The translations under genes were made by a program, and so were the position numbers. The notes beneath the pieces are model-generated. The model saw nothing but the letters and a program-made list of their open reading frames with translations. It was not told the origin of the DNA and did no database searches. Positions 20,223 through 30,609 of a stretch of DNA of 64,000 nucleotides are shown one piece after another. Every line of letters starts with the position of its first letter. The stretch's first letter is position 1. Source of the stretch: Phymatolithon calcareum (Eukaryota; Rhodophyta; Florideophyceae; Hapalidiales); NCBI GenBank assembly GCA_977006965.1, contig OZ345364.1, positions 2,850,812-2,914,811 on the forward strand. The letters are read 5' to 3'.

Positions 20223-21965
20223 TTAGAGTAAATTAGAGAAGGTGCATTGTCCTTCAATGCTGACATTTTTTTCGTACCATTTGTCTTCAATCTTTTGAGT
20301 TCCGTTTAACTTTTTCCCAAGACCAAAATCGATCCACCATACGCGCCAAGCTTTTTCATTCTCCTGCAGCCCGCCTTGTTCCCCTGCTGCATTCTGCACC
20401 AGCCGCTCAGCTCGAATGTTTGAAATGGTCTCGTCACCGTGCGACAGTCCAGCCCGCGCAAGACAGTCCAATCCACGATTCGCTGCAGCAACAATTTGTA
20501 TCCAGTCCAACTCGCTAACGGAAGAACCTGCAGCCATCACCCTTCCGTCCCTATCCCGCGTCACAGGGTGCCCGACATACTCAACAACGAGCACGGGATC
20601 ACAGCGTGGCTGTCTACATATTGCCAAAACATCTGGTACACAGTTTCCTAAAAGCTCCACATGGTCCTTCCGTATCAGATTATACATATCTGTTTCCCTC
20701 TGCAACATCTGGGGCGCGAAGCACATGTTGGTATTTGCGTACTTTGTTACCACAGGCACATTTCCGAGACATCCGAGCAGCAGCACGGAGCTATCCTCAC
20801 CTGCATACATCACGCGCGAATACGTGCTAAGGACATGCTTGAAGAATTCGGGCGCAAGTGAAGCAATATCAATGCGCTCATCAAGCTCACGCTTGAAGAG
20901 GGCAACCGCCCTGCTTGATATCCAGCAATACTCCTCAGAGGAAATATTCTCATCAAAGCTAACTTCTGCATTCATTGAATCGGACACCCACTTCGAAGGT
21001 CCTTTTGAAAAATAAATCTCGTCCGTGAGGACGAGACAGTGCGTAGATTTGCAAAGAATCTCTCGACACAATCGCAAATTCTCGTCCTTGTCCTTACTTA
21101 ATGCTGATTTCACGGCAATTTGCAGCGCAGAAATCAGACCAAACATTGCATTTTCAGCCTGTCCGTCCGTGTACATGCTCGACACTTGTACGCGAATCTG
21201 GTCGCGCCCACCGTGCGCATCAGTCTCAAAACGCCCAACTCGCACCGCTATCACACTGCGGTAGTTCCATAACACGGCGCACCCGCTGTGTGCATACATC
21301 GCCTCCGTCACAGCCTGAAGTATCCACACTTGATGTTCACTGCTACTCATGTCCGCGGGGTCAGCATCTTTCGACAAAACTGCGTTCCATCGATCGCTCA
21401 TCGCCTGCGCACAACGCGGAAGCAATGGCAGCTTACTCTTCGCACCGGTATAAAAACACATGGTCGTATGCGAGGACGTCACGCACAAACATGGAGTCCG
21501 TGCGTCCCAGTCCTTCGCATCGATCATCACGCAGTTCTTCGCAGGCAACGCTTGCGGCTTGGGTACACCATGGGGTGGTAATATGACACGGTCGTCACAG
21601 GAAAGCGGCGGAGCCTTTTCGTCTACAATCCGAACAATGGAGCGCACAACGTCAAACACGGCCGGGAACAGGCGCTCCACATCAACGGAGTTGGCCAGGT
21701 ATGTCCCGTCAACCGCAGTCCACATGCGCCCGAGCGCGCTCTGTACGCTGTGGATGGCGCAATCATCTTTGCCAAATTTTTCTCTCACGATTCGCTTAGT
21801 TTCTTGCACGTTTTCGTCGAAATCGATCCATGGCTCAAAAACCACGCGGCCCACAAGATATGGGCAAATCACGTTCCAACGGCCAAATTCCCAATCGAGC
21901 AAGTCAACCGGCCGCTGCTGCAAGACGAGAGCTTCTTCGGTAGTTGGCAAGAATTTTGCATTCAT
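20223..21965 (-). CDS. Kinase-like protein with upstream conserved domain (repeated family)
   Basis: I chose the ATG at 21965 (MNAKFLPTTEE) because family similarity with the second copy begins there; the frame stays open upstream but is not conserved. The product has 580 residues. The C-terminal third carries kinase landmarks in order: VVTKYA (Lys408) after a glycine-containing strand, RETDMYNLI (helix C-type Glu), LVVEYVGHP (hinge), SHGDETISN (catalytic loop, His509, Asp511, Asn516) and WWIDFGLGK (DFG, Asp546). The N-terminal 400 residues have no motif I can name with confidence; MIDAKDW followed by a tryptophan/glutamine helix (HQVWILQAVTEAMYAHSG) and strands recalls fungal FunK1 or nuclease-kinase (CR-type) proteins. 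It would phosphorylate an unknown target. Being open for its whole length while its copies are broken suggests it is, or was recently, functional. Confidence 0.65.
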   Translation of the reverse strand: MNAKFLPTTEEALVLQQRPVDLLDWEFGRWNVICPYLVGRVVFEPWIDFDENVQETKRIVREKFGKDDCAIHSVQSALGRMWTAVDGTYLANSVDVERLFPAVFDVVRSIVRIVDEKAPPLSCDDRVILPPHGVPKPQALPAKNCVMIDAKDWDARTPCLCVTSSHTTMCFYTGAKSKLPLLPRCAQAMSDRWNAVLSKDADPADMSSSEHQVWILQAVTEAMYAHSGCAVLWNYRSVIAVRVGRFETDAHGGRDQIRVQVSSMYTDGQAENAMFGLISALQIAVKSALSKDKDENLRLCREILCKSTHCLVLTDEIYFSKGPSKWVSDSMNAEVSFDENISSEEYCWISSRAVALFKRELDERIDIASLAPEFFKHVLSTYSRVMYAGEDSSVLLLGCLGNVPVVTKYANTNMCFAPQMLQRETDMYNLIRKDHVELLGNCVPDVLAICRQPRCDPVLVVEYVGHPVTRDRDGRVMAAGSSVSELDWIQIVAAANRGLDCLARAGLSHGDETISNIRAERLVQNAAGEQGGLQENEKAWRVWWIDFGLGKKLNGTQKIEDKWYEKNVSIEGQCTFSNLL

Positions 21966-22433
21966 GCTTTCCTCTTCTTCTGTGCTCAAAGTAATAGAGT
22001 ACGTCCAACACGCGTGTACCGTAGTCGTCGGCTTTGCCGTCGACTGTGTTTGGATTCTGTACACATACGTCATACAGCACAACCTCCTAAACTGCAACCC
22101 GTATAGCTGGAACCCCTGCATTGCTACAACAGAGACGCTCAGACGAGAAGGGTATAGGTCCAAAAATATCAAAAATTTAAGGTCAATTGCAACCTGCGTT
22201 ATTGCAATGGAGTGCATTAATTTTCGTAATATTTATGAAGTGTGGACCCAACATTGTGGGTCCCTGTTCCAACGGTCTCCTAATTACTTTTGAGGCTAGT
22301 AATTGTCTTGTGTTTGGCAGTTGTAATTGTCCTACGACTCTGAGTGCTTGTTTGTTTATTGCAGGATATTTGAGCTACACAATGTGTACGTTACTCAACA
22401 TCTAAGAGGCCTCTAAGATGTTCCTAGGCTTCT
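21966..22433. other. 5' flank of kinase-like gene
   Basis: The minus-strand frame stays open upstream of 21965 to 22217, but the residues are not shared with the copy at 23150 and look non-coding. I could not fix a TATA box or transcription start. Confidence 0.3.
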
Positions 22434-22862
22434 GTGCTGTTTCATCTGTTAGCCCCCTCATTTAGATGTTCGGGTCCCTCATATTCTAGGTACCCAACTG
22501 ATTCGAATAGGAAGAACAGGAGAGAGGTAGAGATTTCCATCTACCATTTACAGTATACCAGATTTGTCAAGGCGTTGCCTGACTCTCTGAGTGATCTCTC
22601 AACCGCAAAATCTGCGTATGAGTTATTGACTTACCTGTGGTTTATCGATTCCTCAAAACCATCATTCTCACTTTTGACGACAGTACATGATTTGCTTTAT
22701 TGTGCTGATATGTCGATATCTTTCTTGGCAAGCATACGTAAATCAGACCTGCTGCCACCAGTCTTTGATGTATTGCGCAGCGAAGTGAAGAGGCGCTATC
22801 ATCGTCTGCCCCTGTTTGTTTGTTCTCGGCGCTTGCTTGTTGCTTATGATTACGGCCACTAA
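22434..22862 (+). CDS. Hypothetical protein
   Basis: A 142-codon frame lies between the two inverted kinase-like copies. Its middle (SDLSTAKSAYELLTYLWFID, then SLLTTVHDLLYCAD and VFDVLRSEVKRRYH) is helical and protein-like. I recognise no family. The first 40 residues are Ser/Arg-rich, so a later start such as the Met near 22711 or an upstream exon is possible. It may be a remnant of a gene carried with the kinase-like unit. Confidence 0.3.
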   Translation: MLFHLLAPSFRCSGPSYSRYPTDSNRKNRREVEISIYHLQYTRFVKALPDSLSDLSTAKSAYELLTYLWFIDSSKPSFSLLTTVHDLLYCADMSISFLASIRKSDLLPPVFDVLRSEVKRRYHRLPLFVCSRRLLVAYDYGH

Positions 22863-23028
22863 AGTATTTACTAAATATTTACCATTTCCTTGGGCGCCGG
22901 ACCTCAACAGCGCAATCCACGCGAGGACCAAAAAACTCCTGGGGCTCAAAAGTTGTGGCTAAAGATTTTTCAAAGTATTCAAAAGATGCGACTTTAGCTC
23001 TCTACCTCATTTCCAGCTTCCCGGCGCC

Positions 23029-23067
23029 GAAATCAATAAAGACCAATAATTGGTCTTTATTGATTTC
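23029..23067. repeat. Perfect 19-bp palindrome with one-base spacer
   Basis: GAAATCAATAAAGACCAAT (23029-23047), a single A, then its exact inverse (23049-23067). A further direct echo, CTATTGGTCTT, follows. Such an almost loop-free perfect palindrome can form a cruciform and is rarely maintained by chance. Confidence 0.8.
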
Positions 23068-23149
23068 TATTGGTCTTCGCATACTGTAAGGCCGACACTT
23101 TCAGTTTCTGGGACTTCCTCGATGGCTTAGAAGAATTCTATTCCGTTAA

Positions 23150-24890
23150 CGGAAAAGCCCGCTCTCCACATTCTTGCCGACTGCCGAAGAAGCACTCGCC
23201 TTGCAACAGAGGCCGGTTTAATTGGTCGACTCGGAATCTGACGGGTTGCACGTGATTTGCAGCCTTGCATCGAATTCGATGAAAAAATGCAGGAAACTAC
23301 GCGTATGGCGAAAGAAATGCTCGGCAAAGACGATTCGACACTCCGCAGCGTACATAGCGCGCTAGGGCGCGCACGGACCGCTGTCGACGGGAAATCGATG
23401 CGCATCTTCTATGAAGTGGCGCGCCTGTTGCCAACCGTGTTTGAGGTGTTGCGCTCCATTGTCCGGATTGTTGGCAAAATGGCTCCTCCACTTTCTTGTG
23501 CCAACAGCGTGATATTACGGCCCCACGGTGTGCCCAAGCCGCAAGCGTTGACTGCGAAGAACTGCATTATGATCGACGTAAAGGACTGGGACGCAGGGAC
23601 TCCGTGTTTGTGCGTTACGAGCGTGTACACGACCATGTGCTTGTATAGCGGTGCCATGAGAAAGCAGCCATTACTTCTGCGTTGTGCGCAGGCGATAAGC
23701 GATCGATGGAACGCAACATTGTCGAAAGGGGCAGACCTCGCGGACTTGAGTATCAGTTAACATAAAGTGTGGATACTTCAGGCTGTGACGGAGGCGATGT
23801 ATGCACACAGCGGGTGGGCTGTGTTATGGAACTACCGCAGCATGATATCAGTGCGCGTTGTGGGATTCGGGACTGATGCGCAGGGTGGGTGCGACCAGAT
23901 TCGCGTTCAAGTGTCGAGCATGTTCACAGACGGACTGGCTGAAAATGCAATGTTTGGTCATTGCCGTGAAATCAGCATTAAGTAAGAACAAGGACCACAG
24001 TTTGTGATTGTGTCGAGAGATTCTTTGCAAGTCTACGCACTGTCTCGTCCGCACGGACGAGATTTATTTTGCAAAAGGACCTTCGAAGTGGGTGTCCGAT
24101 TCAATGAATACAGAAGTTAGCTTTGATGAGAATATTTCCTCTGAGGAGTATTGCTGGCTATCAAGCAGGGCGGTTGCCCTCTTCAAGAGAGTGTGGTGAG
24201 CGTACCATATTGCTTCGCTCGCATCCGAATTCTTCAAGCATGTCCTTAGCACGTACTCATGCGTGATGTATGCAAGTGAGGATACCTCCGTGCTGCTGCT
24301 CGGATGTCTCGGGAATGTGCCTGTGGTTACAAAGTACGCAAATACCAACATGTGCTTCTTGCCCCAGATGTTGCAGAGGGAAACAGATATGTATAATCTG
24401 ATACGGAAGGACCATGTGGAGCTTCTAGGAAGCTGTGTACCGGACGTTTTGGCAATATGTAGACAGCCACGCTGTGATCCCGTGCTCGTTGTTGAGAATG
24501 TCGGGCACCCTGTGACGCGGGATAGGGACGGAAGGGTGATGGTTGGAGGTTCTTCCGTTAGCGAGTTGGACTGGATACAAATTGTTACTGCAGCGAATCG
24601 TGGATTGGACTGTCTTGCGCGGGCTGGACTGTCGCACGGTGACGAGACCACTTCAAACATTCGAGCTGAGCGGCTGGTGCAGAATGCAGCAGGGGAAAAA
24701 GGCGGGCTGCAGGAGAATGAAAAAGCTTGGCGCGTATGGTGGATCGATTTTGGTCTTGGGAAAAAGTTAAACGGAACTCAAAAGATTGAAGACAAATGGT
24801 ACGAAAAAATGTCAGCATTGAAGGCAAAGCATATTCGTTAATTTACTCTAATGCCCCCCCGAAAGACGATGAATGTGATTAACCCTCTCG
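23150..24890 (+). pseudogene. Kinase-like family, decayed inverted copy
   Basis: This copy matches the gene at 21965-20223 over its whole length in the opposite orientation. It is broken into frames 23257-23760, 23767-23985, 24008-24199 and 24263-24841 by frameshifts and a stop after ADLSIS. The kinase end is well preserved: VVTKYANT, RETDMYNLIRKDHVELLG, SHGDETTSNI and WWIDFGLGKK are all present. The stop at 24839-24841 is followed by TTTACTCTAATGCCC as in the other copies. The starting ATG is lost; similarity begins with the CTTGCCGACTGCCGAAGAAG segment at about 23160. With the other copy it forms a head-to-head inverted repeat separated by about 1.2 kb. Confidence 0.8.
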
Positions 24891-25426
24891 TACTGCAAAA
24901 AATTAAGTTTGTCGAGACACAGTAAAAGATAGGCAATTGGAAACCCCGTACCGAAAACTGTAGTTAAAACAGAAAAGAGTTCCAGCTTGTGACTATTCGT
25001 CTTGTATGTGCTATCGATAAACATCTCAGCACACTCGTGTGTACTAAGCAGACTGTTGCCAATTTTTGTCACGAAGCGGAGAACAAATGGATTTTCGTTA
25101 CTAAACACTTCTTCCAAATTCTCGGAGGAGTTGAGCTACAATCGGCTGGACTGGAGCGGATATTCACTTTTCCTAACTTTTCCACGCATGTAATCGCACC
25201 ATGGATAAAAACTTGTCCCCACTGAACAAGTCCACCATCTCGATGCATAATAGTGCAAATTTGATAGGCCGGCTTTTGCATAGTTCTCAATCAGATCGAT
25301 ATCAGCACATGGAAAACACGTTTTCGAGATGACCTCTTCGTGATTAATAGGATGTGGAACTTTTTGAGCAAACTTCCTTTTTTCAGCCTGCACGCTGTGA
25401 GGAAGCCACCGCAATGATAGACTCAT
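24870..25426 (-). pseudogene. MULE-type transposase fragment
   Basis: One minus-strand frame runs 25426-24848 with a single TAG at about 25136. Its C-terminal part reads SLLSTHECAEMFIDSTYKTN followed by SHKLELFSVLTTVFGTGFPI and AYLLL. The FIDSTYKTN block with a downstream GTGFPIAYLLL is the first catalytic Asp region of MULE transposases. An upstream CFPCADIDLIEN and DYMRGKVRKSEY segment may belong to the DNA-binding part. It stops near 24870 against the kinase-like unit, so the remaining DDE residues are missing. Its upstream side is interrupted by the chromovirus insertion at 25549. Confidence 0.6.
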
Positions 25427-25548
25427 TTTCCGACACGCATTCTTTTCCGCCCAACCTCATCTTCTCGAAAGTGCTCAGTTAGTTTGTAAGCTGACGCTGT
25501 CTACAAAATAGCTGTACCGAATTGGTTTTCGAGCTTTTCTTGGCATAT

Positions 25549-26114
25549 TGTAGTATAGCGTAGCCTTGGCTTTTGGGCTCCCACACGCGTATATACACGC
25601 GTGTAGACAGCGGCTGACTGTAGCGTTGCACGTGTAGTACTGGTATGATAGAGCTGTTAGACATGTCTAGTTGCCATACAGCGCTCATCTTTTCGCTTGA
25701 CGCTGTAAGGAGTCGCCCGGTACATAAGCCCGTCGGCCGCCTTCGGACGATAAACAACAACCTTTTCCGGATCTGGCTTCGCTTCGCGTAGAAGGACTAC
25801 GGTTACACTACCACGAATCCTGTCGATCCAACGCGCACGGACCGTTTATGGCCTTGCTCACACTACGAGCTGGGCAATTCCAAGCGAGGAAGCGCTACCT
25901 CTTACTGATCGCCCGTGGCACTTGCCGGTGCGTCGTGACTCACGCACGACTCTCGGTGTGTGCCATTTCTTGCTCTCCGTCGGTCTAGCACTTCGGCCCA
26001 ACTCGTGGCTAACCCCAACATACAGTCAAACCAACGCTCTGCCAACTCCCGCTCCTTGGGGCTGCAATCCCATCGCGCCCGTATAACGGCCTACCAAGGG
26101 CCCGTTATACTACA
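25549..26114 (+). repeat. 5' LTR
   Basis: 566 bp, TG...CA with 9-bp inverted ends. It contains an inner inverted repeat around ACACGCGTATATACACGCGT (25592-25615). It matches 35291-35718 plus 37680-37804, with an 11-base length difference at the GGTTACACTAC duplication and scattered substitutions. Confidence 0.92.
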
Positions 26115-26115
26115 G

Positions 26116-26131
26116 TGGTCTCTCGACCTAG
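26116..26131 (+). promoter_or_regulatory. Probable primer binding site
   Basis: TGGTCTCTCGACCTAG starts two bases after the LTR. A TGG start fits pairing with the CCA end of a tRNA; I cannot name the tRNA from the sequence. Confidence 0.5.
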
Positions 26132-26182
26132 AAAAACAACTACGTTCAAGCCCACTCAGGCCATTTGAGAACACCGTTGATC

Positions 26183-27961
26183 ATGTCGACTACATCAAGG
26201 AAGTCGGCACGTCTCCGAGGGGAAAGACCCAGGGATGATCTAGCGCTGTCGGACGGCCTGTCCTATAGGCACAGAAATCCCCGATTAAAGCCCGGAGACA
26301 AGACTCTTGCACCAAAGTATACGAACTCCTCGGGCCACACGTCCAAGGACACCACGGCCATCGACCAGCAGGTTGATGACGGGATAGCAGAACCCATTGT
26401 CAAGGATGTCGGCTCTGAAAGAGCAGAAAACTCTCTCCAAGACTCCTTCGACGACATGAACGAGACCCTGCAGGCCAAGGAACAAACATACGTCAGCCGT
26501 CCGAAAGCGATCCCACTTCCGATGGGATCACACATCCTAAACACGATTCCCTTTTTGACGGAAACGTGGCTCCCAACCTTCTGAAATGGGTGAAGAGAAT
26601 AGTCAGCGCAGCTTTCGAGCGCTGGGCTTCTGAGATGGCCAATCGAGAGGCATCCAAAAGGCGAATGATACGCCAAATACTCCAGGAAGAGCTTCAATTT
26701 GAAATCCAAAGGCGGAGCGCGCCATGAACGCCAAGCTGCCCACATACGCGAAAGCTGACGAAGTGCAAGCTCTCCGCGACAAGATGGACGCACTTCGGGC
26801 TGCTATTCGGCGTGCTCAACCGAGAAAAACGATGTCACGCTCTCCCAGTGTACTTAGACATCGGCGTCCCAAGTGGAGTGATAGGGATCCCGTCGATCAT
26901 TGGAGCACGGACACGGACTTAGATCAAGATTCAGATGCCCCTCTCACACTCCACCATCGAAACCTGACCTCAGCGGCCATGGCCCGATCAGTGGCGAAAG
27001 GGCCTTCCGCTCGAGGGCTAGTTGAGATCGAGCCAAGTGATCTGCGATTCACCGGATTACGCTCATATAAGAGGAACCGACTTCAGAAACGTAACCCAAG
27101 CGTAGGCCCGCATGTCTCCCGCCACGTTGGCCAATGGACCCGTCGCCAATCTACTACAATGGAGAAGCATGTTTTCGATGGCACAAGACACATCGCATGT
27201 TTCAGGTTTCTGGCCGCATACAAGAGGCCTTGGACAGTGAAGGTACCCCGGAAGGGGCGGCTCTCAAAATGTGGCCAAGTTTCTTGACAGACGATGCCTA
27301 CGTCCTCTTCACTCAGATGACCGCAGACGGAGAGGCCGACATCGGAGGCTTCAGTGATTGGCCCCACGCAGCTCAGTTCTTTTCGCAAACATACGCGAAA
27401 GATCAGTACCTCGAGGCCGCCGTTGAGAAGCTGGACAGCATCAAGCAAGAAAAGGATGATGACGCCAGGATCTTCTACCGCCGGATCATGTCAGCCGCAC
27501 GGGATCTCGCAGGGTCTTTTAAGCAACAGGAACTCATGACCAAGTTCATTCCCGGCGTTCACACAGACATCCGGCCTCTGCTGCTCCGGCGAACTCGCCA
27601 TCACCAGAAAGGCCCAAACGCTCTTCGCGAGTTTGCCGAAGAGGCCGCGGCGATTCGCGATGCCCACGCCGCGGTCTCTTGCAGGTCCGAAAATAAAGTC
27701 CGTATCCTTGCCGCTGACGAACTTGAACCACCTCGACGTAAGATCTTCAACACTCGTGAGGCCGCGAAGGAAGCTAAGGCTAAAGCCAATGCCGACCCAG
27801 TCTCTCTGGCTGAAGGCCGTCAAGTGCCGGCTCACATGTCGCCTGCCTCTACGACCGCCACCGTAGAATACCCCGGCTTCACTCGGACTTACGAGGAATC
27901 TGTCCCGGAGTCAATATCCCTTTCGCTTTCCGCTCCTCGTGACACGTATGAGGAGATATAA
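26183..27961 (+). pseudogene. Chromovirus gag
   Basis: Gag starts with ATG at 26183 (MSTTSRKSARLRGERPR, basic), continues through frameshifts near 26560 and 26720 (helical KWVKRIVSAAFERWASEM, then ADEVQALRDKMDALRAAI) and reaches the capsid frame 27134-27961. The capsid has DWPHAAQFFSQTYAKDQYLE, KQEKDDDARIFYRRIMSAA and FIPGVHTDIRPLL, matching the Ty3 capsid pattern of a tryptophan/phenylalanine helix, a Gln-rich helix with paired Arg, and a G-x-H turn. Gag packages the element RNA. At least two frameshifts and a stop at 27959-27961 before the zinc region disable a single product. Confidence 0.8.
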
Positions 27962-27979
27962 GCCGTTGAAACGCCATCT

Positions 27980-28861
27980 GTGGCCGAACAAGGGAAGGCC
28001 CTAAGGCCAGTTCGTCCTACCTTTCCGCGTCGTCCGGATTCTCCCAATCCACGGCAGACCAGGACCTCCCCGTCCACTCTAGACATCTGTCTCATCTGTT
28101 TCATTTGCAGGCATCGAAGCCCTACATGCCCACAGGTGCATAGAGTGGCCAAAGACCCGGCCTTCCAAGCTTGGGCCTTAAGCGTTAGCTATTCCAACGT
28201 TGCTCCTCCTTTCACCGAGCAGTCTTCCGGCTCTACGAGCTGGGCCGTTGCTCTATTCGGTAGGCCGCGCAATGCCTTCCCAGAAGAGTACCGTGCCGAT
28301 CCGATTTGCCGCATTTCGAAGTACAATTACAAAATCTCGGCCAAGATTGGACCGGGCCAGAATGACCAAGTTCATCTCCTAACCGTACTGGATACCGGTG
28401 CAGGCCCCAACCTTATCCGGGCCGATGTGGTTCCATCCAAGGCCCTAGAGACCTTTGATAAGTCCAAAAATATCGTCAGCCTTGCCAGCGCCTCCAAACA
28501 CGGCCTCGATCTTCTTGGAATTGTTTACCTCACCGTCACGGTCGCGGTGCAATCGAATCGCACCTCTTTTGTTGTTCCGCGCGAAGTCGGTGCTGACGCC
28601 ATACTTGGTTTTCAATACATTGACACTTCCGTTGAAGAAATCAAGGTACAGAAGCGCTGTGGCCTCCTCACGGATGGAACAATGGTCCCCATAATCCGTA
28701 GTCGTGAGGTCGCCCCGGTTTCGCATAGCCTGATTGAAAACAAGGAACCCTCAAAGAGAGCCTCCACATCGCTCACGGCACTCCGTTGCGCCATACGGGT
28801 GATATTGGAGCCGTACACCGAAACTAGTTACGTGCCCTCAATCGGGGCTCCATTTGCTTGA
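27980..28861 (+). pseudogene. Chromovirus nucleocapsid zinc knuckle and protease
   Basis: The frame begins soon after the capsid stop. ICLICFICRHRSPTCPQ near its start has the Cys/His spacing of a degraded zinc knuckle. LTVLDTGAGPNLIRADVV near 28390 gives the retropepsin DTGA active site, with ADAILGFQYID about 70 residues later as the second conserved block (usually LGxD). The protease would cut the polyprotein. The frame closes at 28861, before RT. Confidence 0.8.
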
Positions 28862-30537
28862 AGCTTTAGCCACCACCTACGACAAGTATAGGGCGACTAT
28901 GGCTAATGGCATTGCTGAAATCCGGCCGGACGTCCCATTTCGTGTCAAGGTGGCCAATTTCTCAGAGTGGGTATACGCTTCGGGCATGCCGTAAAGGCAC
29001 AGTTCAACGCCGATGTCCTCGCTGTTAACTTCGAAGGTGAAGACGGCCAAATGGCCGCGGTCATTAGCAACGCAGACGTTCGCAACGTCGAGCCTCGGGA
29101 GAATCCCTTAACAGAGATGTACGTCGACCTGCTTGAACTTGAACCTGCCCAACAGGACAAAGTACGGGCCATGCTACGTCCGTTCTCCTCAATGTGGAGT
29201 GGCCACTTAGGTCGTGTCAAAGTGACAGAGCATTACATCGACATAGTTCCCGGCTCCCATCCGTCATTCGCGCAACCGTACCGCACTGGCCCTGAGTCAC
29301 GGAAGATAATTTAGGAAAGAGTAGATGATCTTCTGGATAAAGACCTTGTTGAACCAGCCCGATCAGCCTGGACTTCACCCGTTGTACTCGTCCTCAAGCC
29401 CGATGGTTCACGACACTTTTTTGTTGATTATCGGCGGCTTAACGCCATGACCATCAAGGATCGCTACCCGCTGCCCCGGATGGAACCTTGGGGGCGCAAA
29501 GTTCTTTTCCACGCTCGACTGAAACTCCGACTTCTGGCAAATTCCAATTGCCGAGGACGACCGACCTGAGACGGCCTTTACTTGTGATTCCGGGACATTT
29601 CAATGGAAGCGGATGCCATTCGGCCTCTGGAATGCACCGGCCACATACCAGCGTACTCTGGATATATTTCTCGCTGGTTTCAAGTGGAAGTCATGTCTCG
29701 TCTACATTGACGATGTCATCATATTCTCCAATAATTTCGAGGACCACCTGGGCCACGTGCGCGAAATACTTAATGCACTGCAGGCCGCGGGACTGTCCCT
29801 CAAGATGGAAAAGTGTGCCTTCTTCCGCCATACTGTGGACTACGTCGGCCATGTTATTCGATCCGGGATGCTTGAAGTCGCGTCCAAAAGCAATACGGCC
29901 ATTGAGCACTGCAAGTTCCCCAAAACGCAAACACAGCTTCGCAGATTCATTAGCATGTGAAACGTTTACCGCCACTTTGTGCCAAACTTCGCTCGAGTAG
30001 CCGCGCCGCTGAATAAGCTACTTGCGAAAAGCCAATCGGCCACGCTGTCTCCGCCTGAAAAGGACCAAGAAGAGGCCTTTAACCTCCTCAAGAAGGCATT
30101 AATGGCCACTCCGATATTACGGCTTCCGCAACCAGACCTCGAATACTTCGTGGACACTGATGCCTGCGACGAGCAAATCACCTGCGCCCTGATGCAAACA
30201 CACCCGGATGGAAATCGTACCCCAATTGGCTTCTGGAGCCGGACTCTTATTCCACCGGAGCGCAACTATAGCGCGACCGAGCGAGAATGCCTCGCGGTCA
30301 TGTGGGCCATCCTGATACTTCGGCCATATCTTGAACACCGGCATTTCACGTTATAGACCGATCACCAAGCCCTCCGATGGATCTTTGATCTATCCGAAAC
30401 CAGCGGCCGCTTGGCCAGATGGCGACTCCGCCTCTTGGAGTTCGACGTGACGGTCAAGTACAAGAAAGGCGCCGATAACCTCATCCCGGACGCCCAAACC
30501 CTGGCTCCCAACATTTGGGTACACCCGCGTCAAACCT
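28862..30537 (+). pseudogene. Chromovirus reverse transcriptase and RNase H
   Basis: After the protease, frames give VKVTEHYIDIVPGSHPSFAQ, a stop at 29312-29314, then LVEPARSAWTSPVVLVLKPD and FVDYRRLNAMTIKDRYPLPR (RT blocks 1-2). After a frameshift near 29490 come MPFGLWNAPATYQRTLD and CLVYIDDVIIFSNNFEDH (YIDD at 29703-29714). RNase H follows from 29979, with YFVDTDACDEQITCALMQ, RNYSATERECLAVMWAIL and TDHQALRWIFD, and stops at 29958-29960 and 30354-30356. Gene order and motifs are typical of Ty3/gypsy. Confidence 0.9.
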
Positions 30538-30609
30538 GACTTGGAGATGCCTGTCTCCTGATTGAAACTGTCCTCGGGGGCCTAGCGCCTTTACTTCAAT
30601 GCCGTCACC

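Noticed and set aside
24848-24890. MULE frame continuing as coding sequence to 24848
   Set aside because: The last residues (LSGGH) are encoded by the 3' flank of the kinase-like unit (shared with 10970 and 20200), so the MULE sequence ends near 24870.
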